Assembly (NCBI GenBank): GCA_934654805.1
Contig: CAKUGW010000027.1
Span: forward strand, 1-27,793
Direction of reading: 5' to 3'
Length of the DNA stretch: 27,793 nucleotides
Origin: an uncultured Kiritimatiellota bacterium
GTDB taxonomy: Bacteria > Verrucomicrobiota > Kiritimatiellia > RFP12 > UBA1067
In this document: positions 1-7,816 of the stretch, piece after piece
Layout: every line of letters begins with the position of its first letter
Position numbering within the stretch: position 1 is the stretch's first letter
Position numbers and translations under genes: made by a program
The notes under the pieces: generated by a model
The model's input: the letters and a program-made list of their open reading frames with translations, nothing else
Database searches by the model: none
What the model was told of the DNA's origin: nothing

Positions 1-61
1 TGTTTTCTCGACTGCCGACTTTCAAAGAGCGATGTCGCGCTGTTCGGCGCAACGGATGCGT

Positions 62-70
62 AGTATAGCA
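62..70 (-). promoter_or_regulatory. Extended -10 promoter facing off the left edge
   Basis: On the minus strand this reads TGCTATACT, an extended -10 (TGn plus TATACT). It lies past the fucI terminator, so it should drive a gene beyond position 1 of the window. The same form occurs before the queF fragment, and TATAAT versions occur before four other genes. No convincing -35 is visible. The target gene is out of view. Confidence 0.5.
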
Positions 71-138
71 AAAAAGCTGGGGGGCGCGCAAGGGGGAAGA
101 TGATTTTTTTCGATGAAACCGATATATGTGAACAAAAC

Positions 139-164
139 GCGCGGAAAACAGACGTTTTCCGCGC
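139..164 (-). terminator. Intrinsic terminator of fucI
   Basis: A perfect 11-bp inverted repeat (139-149 pairs with 154-164) encloses a 4-nt loop. On the minus strand the stem is followed by GTTTTGTT, a T-rich run. It lies about 30 bases past the fucI stop codon, the expected place for a rho-independent terminator of that gene. Confidence 0.85.
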
Positions 165-193
165 ACAAAGAACCGAAGAAAGTCCGCGCTTCA

Positions 194-1987
194 CTATCGG
201 TAGAGCGGCCCGAAGTTCTTGCAGGCCCGATAATCCGCGCCCGTCGGGTCGTCCGACGCGCCGAAAAGCCCCCAGCAGTGCGGCTGGAAGACCTGCTCCT
301 CCGGCACGTTGTGCATCGCGACCGGGATGCGGAGCATCGAAGCGAGCGTGATGAGGTCGGCGCCGATGTGGCCGTAGGCGATTGCGCCGTGGTTCGCCGC
401 CCAGGCGTTCATCACCGAGTAGACGTCCTTGAAGAAGCCCTTGCCCGTGAGGCGCGGCGTGAACCACGTGCACGGCCATTCCGGGTTCGTGCGCTCCATG
501 AGGATCTTCTGCTGCTTCGCGTCCAGCTCGACCGACCAGCCCTCGGCAATCTGGAGGACAGGGCCCTGGCCCTTGACGATCGAGATGCGAATCATCGTGA
601 GCGGCAGGCCCTTCGGCGTCAGGAACGAGCTGGAGAATCCGCCGCCCCGGAAGTACTCGACGCCCGCCGGCACCCACTTCGTCGCCTTCAGCGTCGCGTC
701 GATGTCCTTCTGCGTGACGTCCCACCAGTTCTTGAAGACACGCTGGCCCTTCTCCTTCATCTCGCCCGCCGCGTCGAGGCAGCACGAGCCCGAGTTGAGG
801 AGGTGGATGATGCCCGCCTTCGCGTCCTTCGGCAGACCCTTGCCCGTCGCGCGCTTCACCGCCGCGTCCGACCAGTAGGTGCGCACGTCGGCGAACATCG
901 AGGCCTTGTTCGTCAGGAGCCACATGAGCAGCATGCAGATGCCGTTCAGCGAGTCGTTCTCCGTCGCGAGGATCTGCGGCATCTTCTTGCCGTTCCAGTC
1001 GAACGAGCTGTTGCACATGACCTCGGCGACGTCGCCGTTCGGCCAGTGGTCCGTCCACTGGCGCTGGCCCTGGAAGCCGCCCGCAATCGCGTTGCGGCCG
1101 ACAGCCTCCTCGCCGAAGCCCATCTCCTTCAGCTTCGGGTTGCCGGCCATCATGTCGCGGACGATGATCGCCATCTTCGCGAGGAACTCCCAGTCCCTGT
1201 CCTTCGCCTCGCGCGACTTCTGGATCTTCGGCGGGTTGTAGTCCTTGCCCTCCTTCAGGTTCGCGCGCATCCACTTGATGCACCGCTCGTACTCGTCCTT
1301 GTCGTAGATGCCCTCCTCGATGCGGCGCAGGATCTCGCACTCGTCCATGTTCTCCGGCGCGATGCCGAGGTAGTCCTGCATGAAGTCGACGTCGACGAAC
1401 GAGCCGGCGATGCCCATCGCGGACGAGCCGATCGAGAGGTAGCTCTTGCCCTTCATCATCGCGACGGCGAGGCCCGCCTTCGCGAAGCGCAGGATCTTCT
1501 CGGCGACGTCCGCCGGGATCTTCGCGGACTCGTCGCGGTTCTGCACCTCGTGTCCGTAGATGCCGTAGGCGGGCATGCCGCGCTGCGCGTAGCCCGCGAG
1601 CATGCAGGCGAGATAGACCGCGCCGGGACGCTCCGTGCCGTTGAAGCCCCAGACGGCCTTCGGGATCTGCGGGTCGAGGTCCATCGTCTCGGTGCCGTAG
1701 CACCAGCACGGGGTCACGCTGAGCGAGACGCCGACGTTGCTGTCGCGGAACTTGTTCGCGCACATCGCGGCCTCGAAGCGGCCGCCGATCGTCGTGTCGG
1801 CGATGACGCACTGGACGGGTGAGCCGTCGGGATAGCGGAGGCTGTCCGAGATGAGCTTCGCGGCCGCCTGGGCCATCTCCATCGTCTGGTCCTCCAGCGA
1901 CTCGCGCACGCCGCGCCGGCGGCCGTCGATGATCGGGCGGATGCCGACCTTGGGGAATCCGTTGTGGGTGAAGACTGTCTGGTTCAT
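194..1987 (-). CDS. fucI: L-fucose isomerase
   Basis: This 597-aa cytoplasmic enzyme interconverts L-fucose and L-fuculose, the first step of fucose catabolism; family members also accept D-arabinose. Length matches the family (E. coli FucI is 591 aa) and similarity runs end to end, from KVGIRPIIDGRRRGVRESLE near residue 13 to the C-terminus. The Mn-binding residues appear conserved: Glu343 in ATENDSLNG, Asp367 in FADVRTYW and His533 in the AANHGAIAYGH segment, matching E337, D361 and H528 of E. coli. The ATG at 1987 is preceded by AAAGGAA with 9-nt spacing. It has its own promoter and a strong terminator, so it is monocistronic. No fuculokinase or aldolase gene is visible beside it. The two secreted glycosidase operons upstream suggest where fucose may come from. 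Confidence 0.97.
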   Translation of the reverse strand: MNQTVFTHNGFPKVGIRPIIDGRRRGVRESLEDQTMEMAQAAAKLISDSLRYPDGSPVQCVIADTTIGGRFEAAMCANKFRDSNVGVSLSVTPCWCYGTETMDLDPQIPKAVWGFNGTERPGAVYLACMLAGYAQRGMPAYGIYGHEVQNRDESAKIPADVAEKILRFAKAGLAVAMMKGKSYLSIGSSAMGIAGSFVDVDFMQDYLGIAPENMDECEILRRIEEGIYDKDEYERCIKWMRANLKEGKDYNPPKIQKSREAKDRDWEFLAKMAIIVRDMMAGNPKLKEMGFGEEAVGRNAIAGGFQGQRQWTDHWPNGDVAEVMCNSSFDWNGKKMPQILATENDSLNGICMLLMWLLTNKASMFADVRTYWSDAAVKRATGKGLPKDAKAGIIHLLNSGSCCLDAAGEMKEKGQRVFKNWWDVTQKDIDATLKATKWVPAGVEYFRGGGFSSSFLTPKGLPLTMIRISIVKGQGPVLQIAEGWSVELDAKQQKILMERTNPEWPCTWFTPRLTGKGFFKDVYSVMNAWAANHGAIAYGHIGADLITLASMLRIPVAMHNVPEEQVFQPHCWGLFGASDDPTGADYRACKNFGPLYR

Positions 1988-2021
1988 TTTTTCATGTTCC
2001 TTTCTTCTTGCTTGGCGTTGG

Positions 2022-2030
2022 ATTATACCA
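2022..2030 (-). promoter_or_regulatory. fucI promoter (extended -10)
   Basis: The minus strand reads TGGTATAAT, with the -10 hexamer at 2022-2027. It falls in the short gap between the TPR gene (ends 2036) and fucI (starts 1987). It implies a transcription start near 2015 and a leader of about 28 nt carrying the AAAGGAA ribosome site at 1997-2003. No -35 match is seen at normal spacing. Confidence 0.7.
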
Positions 2031-2035
2031 AAAAG

Positions 2036-3580
2036 TCACTTCTCCGGCTGCGCGAGCGGCGTCAGGACCGGATCCGAATACGGCGCGGACGGATCCATGC
2101 GCGCGAACGAGACGTAGCTCGGCGCGCCCCAGCCCGTGCCGGGGTTGCGCCCGACGACCGTGATGTCCACGCGGTTCGTCGGCGAGAGCCCGCGCCGGTC
2201 GATTGTCACCTGCGCGACGGACGGCGTGAGCCGCGCGATCTTCACGTCCGCGCCCGCGCCGTGCGTCTGCACGAACGCGAACTCCTGCGCGCCCTTCGCC
2301 GTGATCGTGAACGTGCGCGTCTCGGCCTCGGCGCGCAGGACGTAGGCCCACGCGAACGCCGTGCCGTACGTCAGTTCCGGCCACGCCGTCTTCTCGGCGA
2401 TCGGCTCGGCCTTGACGGAAATGACCGCGAGCGGCGGAATCGCCTCGACCGTCAGCGCGGCCGCCGCCGCCGCGAGCCGCCGCACCTGCACGCCGTTCGG
2501 CGGAAACGCCGTCGGGTGCGCCCGGAACGTGAGGTAGTCCGTCTCGTTCGTGACGCCGACGAGCGACTTGCGAATCAGCGTCTGGATCGTCGGCGCGAGC
2601 AGGCTGCGGCGGACGATCTCCGCCTTGACGTTCGGCTTGAGCGCGCGCGACGCCTCCAGCGCGGCCCGCAGGTAGGGCAAGTCGGAGTAGCTGCGCCCGG
2701 CCGTCGTGATCCAGTACGGCGCGAGCGAGGCGAAGACGTCGCCGTTCGTGCCGACGGGCGGCGTGTCCGCATTCGAGGGGAAGACCCACGTCTGGTTCGA
2801 GAGGTAGAACTTCGCCATGCAGCCGAGCCGTGCGGACTCCATCGTCAGGAGCGCGCGCGGAATCGACCGCCAGAGGGGCGAGCCGAGGAACGCACGCGAC
2901 GAGTTGCCGAAGACCGGATAGGGGAAGTGGATGTTCGGCGCGTTGAGGTCCATCTGCCGCGCGCGGCCGTCCCGGTCGAGGCTGACGACCGTCAGTCCCG
3001 GATAGTTGGTCGCGTTCAGCACCGAATGCCCGCCGTCCCGGTTCATGTAGAGGTCGCCCGTGTTCCCGCCGGCGGACGCGGCCGCGAGCTTCAGCTGGGC
3101 GACGAAGCAGCCGACGTCGAAATCCCAGTTCAGGTTCTGCTCGCCAAGCGCAATCGGCTGTCCGGCGACGCCCGTCGCGGGCACGGTCGCGAGCGGCCCC
3201 AGCAGCAGCGGACGCGTCCGCATCTCGCGCGCGTATTCGATGAGCTGCGTGTAGCGGGGAAACTTCACGAGCCGCTTGAGGTCGGCGTCCTTCGCGATTT
3301 CGTCCGCATCGCGGAAGCCGCAGTCGATCGCCTTTTCGAGCTCGTCGAAGGCCTCCTCCTGGCGCTTCGCGAAATAGGCGAGCGAACAGGCGAGGTTGTA
3401 GTGCCAGGTCGGGTCGTCCGGCAGGAGCTTGACGCCCTTCCGGCACGTCTCCTCCATCGTCGCGGTGTCGCCCTCGCGCAGGGCGACCGTGAACTGGCGG
3501 CGCAGACGGTCGTGTTCCGGGAAGCGCGCGGGGTAGTCCCAAATCGAGAGGACGGCGAGAATCAGGGCAAGCGCATTCAT
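2036..3580 (-). CDS. TPR-containing protein with hydrophobic N-terminus, third gene of the GYF/charged-repeat operon
   Basis: This 514-aa protein has no function I recognise. The first 13 residues are hydrophobic (MNALALILAVLSI) but lack the usual basic residues, so it may be a weak signal peptide or a membrane anchor. Residues about 40-120 look like a TPR unit: a WHYNLACSLAYFAKR helix, then EEAFDELEKAIDCGFRD, the form common in bacterial TPR proteins whose last repeat precedes an IAKDADLKRL segment. The remaining 390 residues are rich in beta-like segments (TFTITAKG, RVDITVVGRNPGTGW) and resemble an extracytoplasmic beta domain. The ATG at 3580 overlaps the TGA of the upstream coiled-coil gene as ATGA, so translation is probably coupled. 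That coupling ties a probably exported protein to two cytoplasmic-looking scaffold proteins. Gene call is confident; function is open. Confidence 0.8.
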   Translation of the reverse strand: MNALALILAVLSIWDYPARFPEHDRLRRQFTVALREGDTATMEETCRKGVKLLPDDPTWHYNLACSLAYFAKRQEEAFDELEKAIDCGFRDADEIAKDADLKRLVKFPRYTQLIEYAREMRTRPLLLGPLATVPATGVAGQPIALGEQNLNWDFDVGCFVAQLKLAAASAGGNTGDLYMNRDGGHSVLNATNYPGLTVVSLDRDGRARQMDLNAPNIHFPYPVFGNSSRAFLGSPLWRSIPRALLTMESARLGCMAKFYLSNQTWVFPSNADTPPVGTNGDVFASLAPYWITTAGRSYSDLPYLRAALEASRALKPNVKAEIVRRSLLAPTIQTLIRKSLVGVTNETDYLTFRAHPTAFPPNGVQVRRLAAAAAALTVEAIPPLAVISVKAEPIAEKTAWPELTYGTAFAWAYVLRAEAETRTFTITAKGAQEFAFVQTHGAGADVKIARLTPSVAQVTIDRRGLSPTNRVDITVVGRNPGTGWGAPSYVSFARMDPSAPYSDPVLTPLAQPEK

Positions 3581-5070
3581 TTCTTGAACCTCATCCAGCT
3601 GGGGAGCCGCACGAGCTTCGCCTCGCGGCTCTGGTTGGTCTCCATCGACTGCGCCGTGCCGATCGACGGCGATTCGAGCGTCGCGAGGCGGTTCAGCAGC
3701 ACCTGCTGGCGCGTCGCCTGCTGACGGCGGATGTCCTCGGTGTGCTGACGTTCGGCGACGAGTTCCTTTTCGCGCGTCTGCAGCTGCTCGCGCAGGGCCT
3801 CGACCTCGGCGCGCAGCTGCGTGACGTCCTTCATGTTCTCCGCGAGCCGCGCCTCCTCGGCCTTCCGCTCGCGCAGCTGCGTCGTCAGCTCGCGCACTTT
3901 CGACTCGCTTTCGAGCCGTTCCATCTCATGCGTCCGGCGCAGGTCGTCCAGTTCCTTGCGCAACTGGGTCGTGCGCGGGTCTTCGGGGCGGTCGCGCAAC
4001 GCCTTGCGCGTCATGTCCTCGATGTTGGCGCCCGCGCGCTTCAGCATTTCGCGGCGGCGCTCCAGCAGATGGTCCGCTCGTTCGAGGTGGCGCTGCTTGA
4101 ACGCCTCGAACTCGCGCTTCTCCGCCTCCAGGATGCGGCCAAGCTCCTCGGCCTCGCCCGTCATGATCGCATAGACGGCGGCCTGGATGTCAGCCACCTC
4201 GCTCGCGGCCTGCGGCAGACGGCGCAGCTCGTCTTCGAGCGCATGAACCTGATCGCGCAGTTTCGCCTCGCGGTCAGCCGCGTCCTTTGCGGCGCGCGCA
4301 GCCTCCGTTGCCGCACCCTCGACCTGTGCGCGCAGTTCCGCCGCGCTCTTCGCCGCCGCGTCTAACCGCGTCTGCAAGTCGCCCGTGTGGCGTCGTTCCT
4401 CGGCAAGCAGCCCTTCAAGCCCCTTGACGCGCGTCTCGTCCACGACAACCTTCTCGACCTCGACGATCTTCTCGACTGGGACTTCGACGCGAACTTCCTT
4501 CTCGACAATTTTCTCGACGGGAACCTCGACGATTTTTTCGACGACCCTGACCTCCGGCTCAGTCGCGGCGGTCGGCACGTTCGTCGGCTCTTCGGCGGTC
4601 GGTTCGGGCGCTTCAACCTGTTGAGGTTCTTCGGTCGCCGACTCAGACTGTGCGTCCGTCGGTTCGGCGGGTGCGGCGTTTGGTTCGGGCTCGGCGTTTG
4701 GTTCGGGGTCTGAAATCGTCGGTTCGTCGGGCTCTACCGTCGGCACGTCCGCGCCGACGGCCCCCGCGTCCTCGAACGGCGCGCGCGTCTCGACAAGCGT
4801 CGCCGACGGCGGCAGGCGCCCGCTCGCCAAAAGCGCCTCGGCCGCCGCGCGGTTGAACGGCCCACGCGGGTTGCCGTCGCCAAGGTCAATCGAAAACCGC
4901 AAGTCAAGAAACGGCACGTCCTCCACGCGCCGCCAGACCTCGTTGTCGTCGGAAACCTCCTGCCCCGGCTGGATGCGCCCCAGCTTCGCCCACTCGACGA
5001 GCCGCGCCTCCGTCTCGGGGCCGAACGTCTCGTCCGGCGTCCGCAAGTACCATTTCGCCTCGTTCCTCAC
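3577..5070 (-). CDS. GYF_2-like / charged-repeat / coiled-coil protein
   Basis: This 497-aa protein has no signal peptide. Residues about 6-54 (KWYLRTPDETFGPETE...) and 58-95 look like two GYF_2-type modules, in which an aromatic strand is followed by GP and a helix. Residues 100-172 are a Pro/Glu/Ala-rich acidic linker. Residues 174-210 are charged repeats of the EKIVEVPVEK type. Residues about 213-290, 305-345 and 365-465 are strongly predicted coiled coil with Glu/Arg/Leu heptads. The tail is basic (VRLPSWMRFKK). I chose the GTG at 5070: it overlaps the upstream TGA as GTGA and has GGAGG 5 nt before it; the reading frame stays open further upstream, but only as antisense-like arginine-rich sequence. 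The architecture resembles a filament or scaffold protein, not an enzyme. It is paralogous to its upstream neighbour over the GYF and repeat parts. Confidence 0.85.
   Translation of the reverse strand: MRNEAKWYLRTPDETFGPETEARLVEWAKLGRIQPGQEVSDDNEVWRRVEDVPFLDLRFSIDLGDGNPRGPFNRAAAEALLASGRLPPSATLVETRAPFEDAGAVGADVPTVEPDEPTISDPEPNAEPEPNAAPAEPTDAQSESATEEPQQVEAPEPTAEEPTNVPTAATEPEVRVVEKIVEVPVEKIVEKEVRVEVPVEKIVEVEKVVVDETRVKGLEGLLAEERRHTGDLQTRLDAAAKSAAELRAQVEGAATEAARAAKDAADREAKLRDQVHALEDELRRLPQAASEVADIQAAVYAIMTGEAEELGRILEAEKREFEAFKQRHLERADHLLERRREMLKRAGANIEDMTRKALRDRPEDPRTTQLRKELDDLRRTHEMERLESESKVRELTTQLRERKAEEARLAENMKDVTQLRAEVEALREQLQTREKELVAERQHTEDIRRQQATRQQVLLNRLATLESPSIGTAQSMETNQSREAKLVRLPSWMRFKK
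4441..4551 (-). repeat. Charged EKIVEVPVEK-type repeats in the coiled-coil protein
   Basis: Codons 174-210 encode alternating Val and Glu/Lys with units such as VEKIVEVPVEK and VRVEVPVEK. At the DNA level the plus strand shows recurring TTCTCGAC and ACCTCGACG words. The same words and peptide units recur in the upstream gene at 5265-5393, so this is a shared, probably duplicated repeat. Confidence 0.85.
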
Positions 5071-5714
5071 CCATGCCTCCTTCCGAACAGGCTCGCGGCA
5101 AAGCCCTGCCTGCGCCCGCGCGCGAGCTCGCGCTGCGCAGCCGCCTCCAGCGCCGCCATGCGGCCCTGGTCCAGGCCGCCGAAAAGCGAGCCGGGCGCAC
5201 GTGGCGGCGGCACCTTGCCAGTCGGCTCGACGACCTCTGGCACGATCAGCTCGGTGCGCGGCGGCGGCTCGACCTCGACGACCTTCTCGACCTCCACGAC
5301 CTTTTCGACGATCTTCTCGACCGGGACCTCGACGCGCACTTCCTTCTCGACAACCCTCTCGACGACCTTCTCGACTTCGACGACCCTCTCCACCGGCGGC
5401 GGATCCTCGTCGATCGCGAACTCGTGCAGGCGGTAGGCCTTTGCCGTCGCGGCAAGCTGCCCGCCCCTGAAGAGGCTCGAGACGACCTGCCGGTGGAACG
5501 GCCCGAAGAACCTGCCGGGCTCGGTCTCGACGAGCCACTTCATCTCCAGCTCGGGCATCAGCTGCGCCGGCTTCCAGCTGATGCGGTCGTCGGAGACGAA
5601 ACAGGACGGCTCGATGCGCCCGTCCTTCGCCCATTCGGCCAGCGCGGAGACGTCCGCCGGCCCGTAGACCTTCCCTTCCTCGGTTCTGACGAACCACTCC
5701 CTTGAATCTGACAT
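5067..5714 (-). CDS. GYF_2-like protein with charged repeats, first gene of its operon
   Basis: This 215-aa cytoplasmic protein carries two GYF_2-like modules at residues about 6-57 (EWFVRTEEGKVYGPADVSAL...) and 60-100 (KWLVETEPGRFFGPFHRQ...). Charged repeats follow at 108-150 (VVEVEKVVERVVEK, VPVEKIVEKVVEVEK), then a Pro-rich linker and a basic C-terminal helix ending LFGRRHG. GYF_2-like modules are usually protein-interaction or membrane-adjacent units; the role here is unknown. I chose the ATG at 5714 because the frame upstream has no similarity and a TATAAT box at 5721-5726 would place the transcript start at or next to this ATG. The next gene begins inside its stop codon (GTGA). The N-terminal half and the repeats are paralogous to that gene. 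Confidence 0.85.
   Translation of the reverse strand: MSDSREWFVRTEEGKVYGPADVSALAEWAKDGRIEPSCFVSDDRISWKPAQLMPELEMKWLVETEPGRFFGPFHRQVVSSLFRGGQLAATAKAYRLHEFAIDEDPPPVERVVEVEKVVERVVEKEVRVEVPVEKIVEKVVEVEKVVEVEPPPRTELIVPEVVEPTGKVPPPRAPGSLFGGLDQGRMAALEAAAQRELARGRRQGFAASLFGRRHG
5076..5080 (-). promoter_or_regulatory. Shine-Dalgarno GGAGG deciding a GTG start
   Basis: GGAGG on the minus strand lies 5 nt before the GTG at 5070, inside the last codons of the upstream gene. This supports GTG as the start of the coiled-coil gene and translational coupling through the GTGA overlap. Confidence 0.7.
5265..5393 (-). repeat. Charged EKVVE/EKIVE repeats in the 215-aa protein
   Basis: Codons 108-150 encode valine alternating with Glu/Lys/Arg, including VEKEVRVEVPVEKIVEK. 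The EKEVRVEVPVEKIVE stretch is identical in the downstream paralogue at residues 190-204. The pattern is reminiscent of the charged repeats of alveolate alveolins, a resemblance in composition and not proof of homology. Confidence 0.85.
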
Positions 5715-5720
5715 GCCTGT

Positions 5721-5729
5721 ATTATACCA
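5721..5729 (-). promoter_or_regulatory. Leaderless-type promoter of the GYF/charged-repeat operon
   Basis: The minus strand reads TTTGGTATAATACAGGCATG. The -10 hexamer (5721-5726) ends only 6 nt before the ATG at 5714. A normal -10 to +1 distance puts the RNA start at or within a base or two of the start codon, leaving no room for a ribosome site. Confidence 0.65.
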
Positions 5730-5766
5730 AACTTTTGGTGACGCGAATGAAGCCGGGCGTCTCCTG

Positions 5767-7800
5767 TCACATGACCTTTCCGGCGAGGGCGTTGAGGCGG
5801 TCGATCCAGCGCGTGCCGAGCGCGTTCTTGCGCGACATGTGCTCCGTGACCTCGTGGACGAACGGGTTCGTCTCGAACGTGCCGCGCACGCCCGCGAAAT
5901 CCGCCTCGGTCGTCGCGCCGCCGCCGTCGAAGCCGAAGCCCGTCTTCGTCGCGAGCGAGAACTCCTTGCGCGCGTCCTCGTAGAGCAGGCGGTCAAGCTT
6001 CAGCACCGATTCGCGCCAGCGGCGAATGACCATCACGAGATCCCGGTAGCCGATCTTCCCCTCCTCCAGCCCGTAGTGGCGGAGCATGAGGTCATAGGCC
6101 CACGTCCACTCGTAGTCGTAGTAGCGGTCCTGAAGCTCCGTCATCCGCGCGTCCAGCTCCGTGCAGGAGGCGATTCGCCCGGACTCCACGTCGTCGAGGA
6201 TCGCGCGCACGCACGTGTGGGGCGCGAGGAGCCCCGAGAGGTCCACCCAGTCGCCCAGGCCCTCGCGCGCCGTCGGACGGAGCCCGCCGAGGTAGTCGCC
6301 GTCCGCGATCGTCTCCAGCCGCGAGATGAGGGAGTTGCCGAGGAACTTGTCGATCGCCATCCGGTAGAACTCGAGCCCCTTCACGAGCGCGGCGTTCGTG
6401 ATGCGCGCGCTCTGGTAGGCGTAGGTGTCGCTCGTCGCGCCCGAGAGCGCGCGCAGGCTTTCGAGGATCGCGATGCCGCGCACCATCTTGTCGATCGTGT
6501 AGGGCGAGAGGAGGTTGAAGTTCACCTTGTCGAGGCGGCCCTCCGGCGCGCGGCGGTCGCGCTTCGGCCACTTCTGCACGTCGCGGATCGTGCCGACGCT
6601 CCTGAGGTTCACGCCAGGCACGAGGTACGTGACGCCCTGCGACTCGATGAGGTAGGAGAACGGCAGGCTCGACGTGTCGGGGTTCGTCGCATGGCGGCCC
6701 ATCACGAGCGAGAACGCGCCGATACGCGCGGGCCAGAGGATGTACGAGTCGGACGCCGTCTTCGAGCCGCGCTCCAGCGCGCCCTGGTGGATGGGCCCGA
6801 GCTTGTACATGTGGTTGGACTGGTTCGAGCCCGAGCCCGCGTTCATGAAGCTGAACATGCCGGCGATGAGCAGCGTCGACTTGTGGTGCGTGACGGTGAA
6901 CGGCCCCGCGAAGACCGCGCAGGCCTCGCCGTTCTCCTCCTGGCAGTTGCAGAAGAAGAGCGAGTCGCTCGCCGAGTAGCCGTGGCCGAGCGCGCACGAC
7001 TGCCCGACGTAGCAGCGCGTGAGGCGCGTGCCGTCCTCGACGCGCGAGCCGTCCTGCACGATGAAGTCGTCCGCGCTGACGCCGCGCCCGATCGTGACGG
7101 GCGAGCCGCGGCGGCTGACGAGCGAGCCGTTCGAGAGGCGCGCCGCGCCGTCCACCACCGCGCCGTCGCCGATGAAGACGTTGCGCACGAGCCCCGTGTC
7201 GACGACCGTCACGCCGCAGCCGATCGTCCCGCGCGCCGACCGCGCGGCCGCCGCCTTCTCCCGCGCGAAGCGCTTGAGCGCGGCGACGAGGTTCGGGCGG
7301 TGCCGGTACATCGCCTCCAGGTACGCCTCGTGGGCCGTGAGCGCCGTGTGGATCGTCACCTCGCGCCCGCCCGTCTCGTTGAGGACCGAGACCTCGACGC
7401 CGTTGCCGAAGCTCGTCTCGCCCTCGACGTAGATCTTGTCGACGTTGGCGATGAGCGCGCCCGCGCCGATGTCGTAGTTCGCGATGTAGCTGCGGACGTT
7501 CGAGACGCGGCAGTCGTCGCCGACCGTCACGTTGTGCAGCGTCGCGCGGTAGACGCCCGCCGGCTTGCGGACGCCGCCCGGCAGCGTGTACGTCTTGCGG
7601 AACGCGCCGAGCCGACACGGCCCCGAGAAGGCCACGTCCCGCACCGTCGCCGCGTCGAAGCCCGTCGCGACCGTGACCGCCCGCCAGTCCTCGGCCGAGC
7701 AGCCGTGCGCCTCCAGGGCGGCGATTTCCGCGTCTGCCAATGCCCTGAAGCCGCCGCCCAGACGCCGCAGGGGCTCATCGTCTCTTGTTCCCGAATTCAT
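5767..7800 (-). CDS. DUF4954 family protein (left-handed beta-helix)
   Basis: This 677-aa protein resembles the DUF4954 family common in Bacteroidota and PVC bacteria. The N-terminal segment (residues about 20-60: ALADAEIAALEAHGCSAEDW) is typical of that family. Residues about 85-300 hold hexapeptide-like turns (NVTVGDDCRVSNV, NVFIGDGAVVDGA, VTIGRGVSADDF), indicating a left-handed beta-helix like nucleotide-sugar acyltransferases. The C-terminal half is alpha-helical with many conserved aromatics. It has no signal peptide and is likely cytoplasmic. The reaction is not established to my knowledge; a sugar or nucleotide-sugar substrate is a guess from the fold. It stands alone, with a TATAAT box only 7 nt before the ATG, so it may be translated from a leaderless mRNA. 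AGGCGG lies in that gap but is probably not transcribed in full. Confidence 0.88.
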   Translation of the reverse strand: MNSGTRDDEPLRRLGGGFRALADAEIAALEAHGCSAEDWRAVTVATGFDAATVRDVAFSGPCRLGAFRKTYTLPGGVRKPAGVYRATLHNVTVGDDCRVSNVRSYIANYDIGAGALIANVDKIYVEGETSFGNGVEVSVLNETGGREVTIHTALTAHEAYLEAMYRHRPNLVAALKRFAREKAAAARSARGTIGCGVTVVDTGLVRNVFIGDGAVVDGAARLSNGSLVSRRGSPVTIGRGVSADDFIVQDGSRVEDGTRLTRCYVGQSCALGHGYSASDSLFFCNCQEENGEACAVFAGPFTVTHHKSTLLIAGMFSFMNAGSGSNQSNHMYKLGPIHQGALERGSKTASDSYILWPARIGAFSLVMGRHATNPDTSSLPFSYLIESQGVTYLVPGVNLRSVGTIRDVQKWPKRDRRAPEGRLDKVNFNLLSPYTIDKMVRGIAILESLRALSGATSDTYAYQSARITNAALVKGLEFYRMAIDKFLGNSLISRLETIADGDYLGGLRPTAREGLGDWVDLSGLLAPHTCVRAILDDVESGRIASCTELDARMTELQDRYYDYEWTWAYDLMLRHYGLEEGKIGYRDLVMVIRRWRESVLKLDRLLYEDARKEFSLATKTGFGFDGGGATTEADFAGVRGTFETNPFVHEVTEHMSRKNALGTRWIDRLNALAGKVM

Positions 7801-7807
7801 GCCGCCT

Positions 7808-7816
7808 ATTATATCA
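7808..7816 (-). promoter_or_regulatory. Leaderless-type promoter of the DUF4954 gene
   Basis: The minus strand reads TGATATAATAGGCGGCATG. The -10 hexamer is at 7808-7813 and is followed by 7 nt and then the ATG at 7800. The predicted transcription start coincides with the start codon, as in the GYF operon. Confidence 0.65.

Noticed and set aside
113..1822. A 569-codon plus-strand frame opposite fucI
   Set aside because: The composition is Arg/Ala/Leu/Val/Asp-rich shadow sequence, and fucI on the other strand is unambiguous.
4441..5393. CRISPR-like or tandem DNA array
   Set aside because: The repeats are in frame inside two coding regions, vary in length and have no spacers.
5071..5697. N-terminal extension of the coiled-coil protein up to 5697
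   Set aside because: The extension is Arg/Gly-rich shadow of the upstream GYF gene. The GTG at 5070 with GGAGG and a GTGA overlap is a better start.
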